Source: Madurella fahalii
Taxonomy: Eukaryota; Ascomycota; Sordariomycetes; Sordariales
Direction of reading: 5' to 3'
DNA length: 64,000 nucleotides
NCBI GenBank assembly: GCA_029876055.1
Contig: CM056878.1
Coordinates: 1,736,001-1,800,000 of the forward strand
Shown: positions 57,246 through 64,000 of the stretch, one piece after another
Numbering within the stretch: the stretch's first letter is position 1
How the letters are laid out: each line of letters opens with the position of its first letter
The notes under the pieces: generated by a model
Told to the model about the DNA's origin: nothing
Database searches by the model: none
Seen by the model: the letters and a program-made list of their open reading frames with translations, nothing else
Translations under genes and position numbers: made by a program

Positions 57246-58031
57246 ATGTCGAAACCGGCCAATCTCTACTCGTTCCCCAGCGTGGGCGACCTTGCCCCGG
57301 CCCTTCGCGCCTATGTGATAGAGTGTCAAGAAGCCGGCATCGCCCGCCATGGTGTCTTCAAGGTAGGGGTGTCGGGTGGCTCACTGCCAAAGACGCTCGC
57401 ACAGGCGTTGCTTGCGCCTCCGTCTTGGAAAGGCGACACGGTCAGGTGGGACCGGTGGGAGATTTTCTTCGCCGACGAGCGCGCCGTGCCCCTCGACCAC
57501 CCCGACTCCAACTATGCCCTGCTCAAGGCCGAGCTGCTTGACAAGCTGCCCGCCAGCACGCCCCAGCCTGTGGTGCACACCATCAACCCAGTGTATCTCG
57601 ATGATACGCAGGAGTTAGCGGACCAGTACGAGCAGGTCCTCGTGCAGAGCTTTGCCAGCCGTGACTCGGTCAGGCTACCGATTTTTGACCTGCTCCTGCT
57701 CGGCTGCGGCCCGGACGGACATACCTGCTCGCTGTTCCCCGGTCACGAGCTGCTCCGCGAGCCGGACGCCTGGGTCGCCCCGATCGAGGACTCACCGAAG
57801 CCGCCGCCGAAGCGGGTCACGCTGACGCTTCCGGTTGTCACGCACGCCGTGAAAGTTGTTTTTGTGGCCACCGGGGCGGGCAAGAAAGAAATTATGAAGG
57901 AAATCTTCGAGAAGGGCAACGGTCTCCCCTGCGCGTTGGTTAACGAGGCTGCTGGCGACCGCTGCAGCTGGTTTGTGGATAATGCCGCTGTCGAGGGGGT
58001 CAGCTACCCGAGGAGGCCGTTCAGTTTATAG
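57246..58031 (+). CDS. 6-phosphogluconolactonase
   Basis: ATG at 57246 (MSKPANLYSFPS), good context; the same frame is open upstream but without an ATG. Intronless, 261 residues, normal for eukaryotic 6PGL. Motifs: 'GVSGGSLPKTLA' (phosphate-binding glycine loop, about residue 41), 'WEIFFADERAVPLDHPDSNY' (catalytic-region signature), 'LLLLGCGPDGHTCSLFPGH' and 'PPPKRVTLTLPV'. It hydrolyses 6-phosphogluconolactone in the oxidative pentose phosphate pathway in the cytosol, feeding NADPH production. Confidence 0.97.
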   Translation: MSKPANLYSFPSVGDLAPALRAYVIECQEAGIARHGVFKVGVSGGSLPKTLAQALLAPPSWKGDTVRWDRWEIFFADERAVPLDHPDSNYALLKAELLDKLPASTPQPVVHTINPVYLDDTQELADQYEQVLVQSFASRDSVRLPIFDLLLLGCGPDGHTCSLFPGHELLREPDAWVAPIEDSPKPPPKRVTLTLPVVTHAVKVVFVATGAGKKEIMKEIFEKGNGLPCALVNEAAGDRCSWFVDNAAVEGVSYPRRPFSL

Positions 58032-58843
58032 GTTAGCGAACAGGCCGACTCATCGGGGAAGCAGAGGTCCCGAAAGGGTTCATATTTTCTGCCGCGGGGA
58101 AGGGTGGTCTCTTGAGCTGGGGCGGCAGCAGTGCAGCTTGGGTTACGAGCGCGGAGAGCAAGAAGGCACCAAAACCCGGAGGAACAGGTGCATAGCAAAG
58201 GAAATATTGGAATGGAGCCCGCTCGGGCTGGGATAGCTTTCGTTAGCATCTGATATCCACTGTTTTGTTATTTGCTTTACTTCGTGGCAGGGGGACTGAT
58301 AGGAATCATCGCCGGAGGCAGCCCCTGTGAGGACCAGCATTTCTTATGGAACCCGGGACTCTCGCTAGCCGGATATGCGATTATGAAAGTAGAATGGCAC
58401 TCCGCTCTCACTGGCTTCCCTTGAAAGAGAGACTGATGTGAAACTTACCCGAGGAATGGCTGCTTTGCGGCTCTTCTCTGTATCCTTATATCCCCAGCCA
58501 CCCATCATTATGTCAGATAACGTATTGGATTCACCATCGGTGACTTTGTTGTGGCTTTGTTCTGGCAGCGTTCTCAATTACTAACGCCTTGGTGGTTTGG
58601 GAAGAGCGAAAGTGACAATAGTCGGAACTCCTACCATACATTGAATGTTTCTAGATTAGTGTCCGCTATACCTAGTCTCTTTACCTCAGACATCCCACAA
58701 AGGCCCGCCGACAATATCAACCTATCAGTCAAGATACTATAGATACGAACTACAATCCTCCACGCCACGTTACTTTCCCTGTCCACCGCCGCAAGCCAAA
58801 CCCCCCACCCCCCACCCCCGTTGGCCACACGTCGGTTCCCCTT
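58032..58843. other. Convergent 3' region, 6PGL and GH76 genes
   Basis: 812 bp between facing stop codons. No gene is supported. C-rich run near 58799-58818. Confidence 0.5.
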
Positions 58844-60255
58844 TCAGATCAATCCCACCAGCAAACCAACCGCGCTCGCCTGCTTGGAGAGACTCGTGCC
58901 CCCGAACGGCCCCGCCCAGCCGACATCGTAAAAGTCGCCCCAGCCGCGCGCCCGCGCGTAGGCGCTCGCCGCGTTCTGCTCCAGGTATGCTCTGTATGGA
59001 TGTTGCTGCTGCTGTTGTTGCTGCTGTAGTTGGCCTCCGGAGGCGGCGTCGAGCTCGGCCAGGTTGGCGACAAAGATGCCTTTGAAGACCTGCTGGTCGG
59101 CGTTGCAGCTGCCGTCAGCCTCGCAGGGCTCGGTGAGGATCCCGCTGGCTCCTTCCAGCGGGCGGGAGAGGGACGGGTGGGAGAGGACGGCGTTGGCGAT
59201 GGTCTGCGCGGCGGTGAGGTAGGTTACGTTGGTGGTGGCGTAGTGGAGTTCTGAAGAGTTGAGAGGGACCCCCCGGGTTAGGAGGTGAGTGGATGGGTGA
59301 AGAAGAAGGGAGTGGGGACGGTGAAGGGGAAAGTAGAGAGAAATGGAAAGAGTTTTTTTTTTGGGGGGGGGGAGGGAAAAGGAGTAGAAGAAGGAAAAAG
59401 GAGTAGAAGAAGGAAAAAGGAGTAGAAGAAGGAAAAAGGAGTAGAAGAAGGAAAAAGGAGTAGAAGAAGGGAGTCATCAGGGGGGTGGGGAAAAGAAAGG
59501 AGAAAAAGGAAAAGAAAAGAGAAACACGAACCGACGAGACCGCCTAGTATCACCCCCTGATTATACGTCCACACAGGTAGTCTGTTATTGAAGCACACGC
59601 CGTCCACGCCCTGGGCTAGGCCGTCGTTGATGAGGTTATCGCTGTTGATCATGCCCGACCGGCTAAACCAAGACCACGCTTTTTCCGCCCGGGACAGGTA
59701 CTGGCTAGCGTCTTTCGTGCCCTTGAGCCGGTTATACAACGACGCGGCGAGCTTGATGTACAGCTCGTTGGCGATAGCGTTCTTGTACGTCCGGGACCGG
59801 ATGTCGACGAACATGCCTCCTCCGCAGTCGCTGTCGGTCCAGTACTGGTACATGTAGGCCTCGTCCTTGACGGCGATCTCGAGGTAAGCCGCGTCGCCGG
59901 TAAGGTCGAACATGCGAACCATGGCGAGCGCCCACCACGCCGTATCGTCGGTTGAGTCGGCGCGGAACTCGCCGCCCCCGTCCGGCCACCAGGGCAGGGG
60001 CGCCCGCTGGACTTGGAGGATGCGGTTGACCTGGTCCATGTACTCGCGCGAGCCTGTCTTGCGCATGAAGTCGATCAGGCTTGTCAAGGCGACGCCGTTC
60101 AACCACCAGGGATCAGCCGGGGACCAGCGACCCTGGGTTGGATCATAGAAGGCGCTGTTCATGGCGTCGACGGCGGCCTTTGCTACGGCGGCAACATCAC
60201 GCCCCTGGACATCCCAGAGGAGCCCAAACACGGCGAGAAGAAGGCTCAGTCTCAT
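58844..60255 (-). CDS. Secreted GH76 family alpha-1,6-mannanase-like protein
   Basis: ATG at 60255. Exon 1 is 60255-59532 and exon 2 is 59250-58844, with a long 281-nt intron holding a minisatellite; 376 residues. A signal peptide ('LSLLLAVFGLLWDVQG') is followed by the GH76 (alpha/alpha)6 barrel. 'PWWLNGVALTSLIDF' and the catalytic Asp pair 'STDDTAWWALAMVR' lie near residue 100, then 'CGGGMFVDIRSRTYKNAIAN', 'YNQGVILGGLVELHYATTN' across the splice, and 'FKGIFVANLAEL'. GH76 enzymes cleave or transfer on alpha-1,6-mannan; the Dfg5/Dcw1 branch helps link GPI proteins to the wall. The C-terminus ends soon after the barrel ('SAVGLLVGLI') without an obvious GPI signal, so a soluble secreted enzyme is likely. 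Exon 2 has an eight-codon Gln run. Confidence 0.93.
59381..59471. repeat. 19-bp minisatellite, about five copies
   Basis: Unit GGAGTAGAAGAAGGAAAAA repeated almost perfectly, inside the GH76 intron, next to a T/G homopolymer (59353-59372). On the coding strand it forms a long pyrimidine tract before the acceptor. Confidence 0.95.
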
Positions 60256-62414
60256 CTTGTCAAGTACGCATGCTCATCTGAGAAAAGACGTGACGCGGGG
60301 GTAATGGCGGGTACCCAAGGCTTTTTGTACAGCACCGAGAAGCACATAACATGCATTGCCTACTCTAGTCTTGGAGCGGCCTCGTCATCAGGTAACAACC
60401 GCAAAACTACGGCAACGGGAGGAGCACTTTCATCAGTCCGTCACCCCGTAGCGCAGCATGCCCCCTTGACGAGGCACCGCGAGACGACCGCGGTCGCTGG
60501 TTATTGGACTTTGACAGGGGCAAGTCAAGATCTGGTGTCTCGGTGATGATTCCCTTTATTTTCATCTCATTTTATTTTTGTTTTCTCTTTGGCTCATCAC
60601 ACTGCCCTCGTACTTTCCACCTGTAAGTGTAACTCCTGTTGTTTCCTTGTGAGCGGGCGCAAGCTGAGTGTATGATGGGTTACCCGGCATGGTCTTTTAC
60701 TCGATGCATTAGCGTGCGCAGGGTTATTCATCTGGGCTCTGCTTGCTCAAAGCTTAACCAGGAGCCGAGAGCGACGACCTCGGTTTAGGTATTCCGATGT
60801 TGAGCATTGGAGGAGTCGTTGCGGTTTTACTGTGCGGAACTGCAAGGCAACCTCCCCTTGTTCCGCTAGCGGAAACTAACAAATTGCTCGAGTGAGATTA
60901 ATATATTTTGCGTCGTGCGGACTAGGAAGCGCATCCAAGGATGCATCTCGACAACGTGCTGGGTTGCATCTGGGTCAGGAACACGGTCGGCTGGTGCAAC
61001 CTAGAAGAGATAATTCTGGGCCTTTGAGGGTTGACCAACCACACCCTGCAGGAGGGCCTGTGACGCGGAGTGTCTGGAGACATTGAAACGAGGGCACATG
61101 TTGCGAGACTCTGTGCCTTCGTTCTCTAGAACATGGGAGCGCACTGGACGAGGCCACGGTCCAAGCCCAGCCCTTCGCAAACCGCCCTTCGGCATCAATC
61201 CATTGGGACGGAGGCACGGCTCGGTTCTCTACCAACTCCGCTTTCAACATAACGAGGGGCGCAGAGATTTAGGATTCATTAACCAAAACCAACCGCTCGC
61301 TGCACGCCTAATGAGTACATCAGTTTGAACTATTTCTATCTCATCCTGCAATTCCAGTTCGTGCAATGGTACATACCCAAGAGGCATGCTTATACGATGG
61401 GAGAATCCGGGACCCTGGTTCTGGTATGGAGATTCTCATGGCCCAGTGGAATCGGCCACTGGTTCGGATTGAGGAACGGGTTCGCAGGTCTTTTTGCAAG
61501 GTCCTCCCAGGCAGTTCCTAATGCAAGCCCGCCCGGATGCCCGGATACCCTGAACACCGAGGCACTGGCGGAGCCCGTGCCTCCTCGCAGCTCCGCCAAT
61601 TCCCTCTCGCCGCCATCCATCTCAACGGTTATATAAGCACGGGCAAATACGTCGTGGAGGCAAAAAAGAAAGTGATAATGGAGATCTTACTGATCCCACT
61701 ATGGGAAAGGATCGCTCGCACGGCATGAATGGGCAAACGAATGTTCTTTACTTGATCAATCAGGCCGGTGCCGAAAAACCGCAATCCAGGCGGCCCATGA
61801 CGTTCCCGCGCCCACGGCCAACGGCTTTCCCATGGCCAGTCACCGCACTCGATGGGGCCGTTGGCCCAGTCAGCAGTGCTTTGGGATGATGTGGTGGCTC
61901 CCCCTGTCATTAAAATATGGCCTTGGCTCGCCTTTAACCAGTCGCCGTTTCAGCCGGCCATGGGCCAGGGGGCGAGGGAAGATCGACTAATTTGAGCCCT
62001 GTCGGGGGCTGCCTGTTGCATCACCACAGAAGACCTTGAAAATCCGGCTGCTCTTCAAGTTCCCCGGAGAGCCGGCCGCGCATGGTATATACCCCCCTTT
62101 ATGCCCACACCCGACCTTTGGCGTACTACACACAGTACAAGCACTTCCTGGCCGGCGCAGGACCCCAACAGACAGTGGAAAAGCGCTTCTTTGCCAGCCG
62201 CATGCCTGTCGTGAGCAGGTGTCCGCGTATGAGCCAGGATACCCGCCGCCCAGCCAACTATATATGCGACACCAAATGCGGGTCTCGCGACGCGCATGTC
62301 TGAGAAGCAAGAGCAGGATCAGTTCCGCCGCCCGGGGTCCGACTGTGCAATAGCAGGCGGCCACCTATATCATCTACGCGTTATTCAGCCGGAGAAACGG
62401 GTTCGGGCGGAGAG
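60256..62414. other. Divergent region between GH76 and proline-rich genes
   Basis: 2.2 kb with no supported gene. It should hold both promoters. Confidence 0.45.
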
Positions 62415-64000
62415 ATGATGGGAACAGCCACGCTGCAGCCTCCCAAGTCGGGGCGATCTCGTTTCTCGAAAGCTCTCCCAGCCCCTCCTTCCTTGCCAGC
62501 GTTCGACTTTGAGTCGATCGAGTCGGTCAAGCCCGAGCCGCAGGCGCCACTGCCACCAGTCCCCCGCAAGGAACCGCCCGCCGTCCAGTCCGAACCTCGA
62601 CTGCCAACCCTCCCACCGCCGAAGCCATTGTTCGAGTGGGAACAGGACAGGGGAATCGCCATGGCCACGATAGCCAAACCTCTGGACTCTCCGCTCCCGC
62701 CCTTGCCCTTCAAGCCCGCCGGGCCACCGCCTATGAGCATCCCTCGACGGCCCGTTGCTGCTCCCGTCGTCTCCCCGCCACCGCCAGCTCCTGCTTCTGC
62801 TCCCGTTCCGGCATCCGCGCCAATTCCCGTTCCAGCGCTAGCGCCGCCTGAGCGGACGCCGTCACCTGGCGGCTCCTTCTCCAGTCTTCTGTCTGCTTAC
62901 TCCAACCACACCACCGAGTCCACGCCGCGGTCGTCGACGAACTCGACGACAAACGACATTCCCAGCTCCAAGAACCCCTATACGGTTGTGTCCCCGACCT
63001 TGGCCACGGAAAGCAGTCACACAAGGTACAGAGCCTACACACCGCCAGCGTCGTCGGATCAAAATGCGCAGAGGCACGAAGCCAACGGATCACAGACGCA
63101 CGAGGCAGACCGGGACGAGTTGCCACCTCCGCCGCCGCTAAAAGATCCTCAACGTGGCTTCCAGCGGCCCCAGACCCCCGCCAGCCTGCAGACCCAGACG
63201 GCGCAACCACCGACGTCTACGCAATCGACATCCCCGCTGGGAAACACCTCTCCACAAGAGCAGCTGTGGCGGCGAAGATCGTTAAAAACCGACAAGAACT
63301 TTGCCGTTCCGGAGCTCAAACTCGTTTCGAGTCACGGCTCCACCGCTGCGTCAGTCCAGAACCCGTCACAGGGCGGCCCGGAGGGCTCATTTCCGCAGCC
63401 GATCCTGCCCGCCCAGGGCCAAGGCGAGACATCCACGCCGGCAACGACAACACAACCTCAGCCGCCTCGACGTGCGAACGTCGGGCTGCCGGGCCGCAAC
63501 ATCCGCCCTGTGGTTCCCAGCGAAGAGTCGACTTTTCAGGGCGACGTGAGCATGGGGCAAGGAGTGTCTCGTATCAAAGACAAGCTCGGGTACAGGAGGC
63601 AGAAGAGCGAAAAGGACGCGAACGTAAATGGGCCAGAAGCACAAGTATTCCATGCAGCGACGACGCTGAGCCCCCCAGCATCTCAACCCACAGTCTCTCC
63701 GCTCTCTCCTCCACGGGTTCCGACGCCCGAGTATGGTACGAACGAGGCCAAAAGCCCGCCGCTCGGCACAATCGGGTCGCCCGTATCGCCAGCGTCTTCA
63801 CCAGAGCCGCCCGGTGAGCTGAACCCGGCCGTAGCCGGCAAAGCGGGGGGCCCACCTCAGGGCCAGGTACGACATGCAAAGAGCACGCCTTCTCTAGCGG
63901 CAGGGGCGGGCAATCCGGGGCTGGGCGTGCAGGCGCCGATGGGGCTCCCCACATCGTCTGCGCCCGACCGGGAGCGGGGTCGGGAGCAGACACAGCGTCC
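62415..64000 (+). CDS. Long proline-rich disordered protein, 3' end cut by window edge
   Basis: From ATG 62415 (or 62418) the frame stays open to the right edge, about 528 codons. A pyrimidine tract ending TTCAG near 62386 could be an acceptor, so an upstream exon is possible. The protein is disordered and rich in Pro, Ser, Thr and Ala ('LPPVPRKEPPAVQSEP', 'PVVSPPPPAPASAP'), with patches that look more constrained: 'SSLLSAYSNHTTES', 'ELPPPPPLKDPQRGF', 'LWRRRSLKTDKNFAVPELKL' and 'GVSRIKDKLGYRRQKSEKD'. Polyproline stretches could bind SH3 or WW domains. There is no membrane span, and no known domain is seen in the visible part. The function is not recognised. The length without stops and strong codon bias make it a real gene. 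Confidence 0.85.
   Translation, partial: MMGTATLQPPKSGRSRFSKALPAPPSLPAFDFESIESVKPEPQAPLPPVPRKEPPAVQSEPRLPTLPPPKPLFEWEQDRGIAMATIAKPLDSPLPPLPFKPAGPPPMSIPRRPVAAPVVSPPPPAPASAPVPASAPIPVPALAPPERTPSPGGSFSSLLSAYSNHTTESTPRSSTNSTTNDIPSSKNPYTVVSPTLATESSHTRYRAYTPPASSDQNAQRHEANGSQTHEADRDELPPPPPLKDPQRGFQRPQTPASLQTQTAQPPTSTQSTSPLGNTSPQEQLWRRRSLKTDKNFAVPELKLVSSHGSTAASVQNPSQGGPEGSFPQPILPAQGQGETSTPATTTQPQPPRRANVGLPGRNIRPVVPSEESTFQGDVSMGQGVSRIKDKLGYRRQKSEKDANVNGPEAQVFHAATTLSPPASQPTVSPLSPPRVPTPEYGTNEAKSPPLGTIGSPVSPASSPEPPGELNPAVAGKAGGPPQGQVRHAKSTPSLAAGAGNPGLGVQAPMGLPTSSAPDRERGREQTQR

Overview
The window is nuclear DNA of a filamentous ascomycete. Genes carry short GT-AG introns of about 45-135 nt, third codon positions are GC-rich, and several products are diagnostic of fungi: Ku80, Tim14/Pam18, an Stb3-type Sin3-binding protein, a GH76 mannanase and an alcohol-oxidase relic. 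The protein flavour suggests Sordariomycetes, perhaps Sordariales/Chaetomiaceae; that placement is an impression from the sequence, not a search result. Exon structures below were worked out by hand from splice sites and frame continuity.

Layout. Positions 1-12.0 kb hold five minus-strand genes: an NTF2/SnoaL-fold protein cut by the left edge, a large ING/PHD chromatin reader, a bactofilin-like beta-helix protein, a multi-pass membrane protein, and a C2H2 transcription factor whose single finger is split by an intron. From about 12 to 30 kb the window is gene-poor and looks like an accessory or decaying block. It contains an alcohol-oxidase pseudogene, a small secreted six-cysteine protein, relics with chromodomain and Myb/SANT-like signatures, and a broken terpenoid locus: an intact SAM methyltransferase, a class I terpene synthase with one in-frame stop, and a P450 wrecked by frameshifts and a 149-bp tandem duplication. 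A roughly 70-bp-arm inverted repeat and a tRNA-like Pol III unit also lie here.

From 30.4 kb to the right edge the block is housekeeping-rich. In order it holds PAM18 (protein import motor), a Gfd2/YDR514C-like exonuclease-fold protein, KU80 (end joining), a DUF4149/TMEM205-like protein, a disordered small protein, a DUF1295 membrane reductase-like protein, TOP3, an STB3-type regulator, an SMYD-like SET protein, a PHO13-type HAD phosphatase, 6-phosphogluconolactonase, a secreted GH76 enzyme, and the start of a long proline-rich protein that runs off the right edge.

The genes are mostly independent housekeeping functions. The one functional grouping is the methyltransferase / terpene synthase / P450 trio. 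Two otherwise sound genes carry apparent single-base frame problems: TOP3 in a G homopolymer, and the Gfd2-like gene near its start. Either could be a real mutation or a sequence error.
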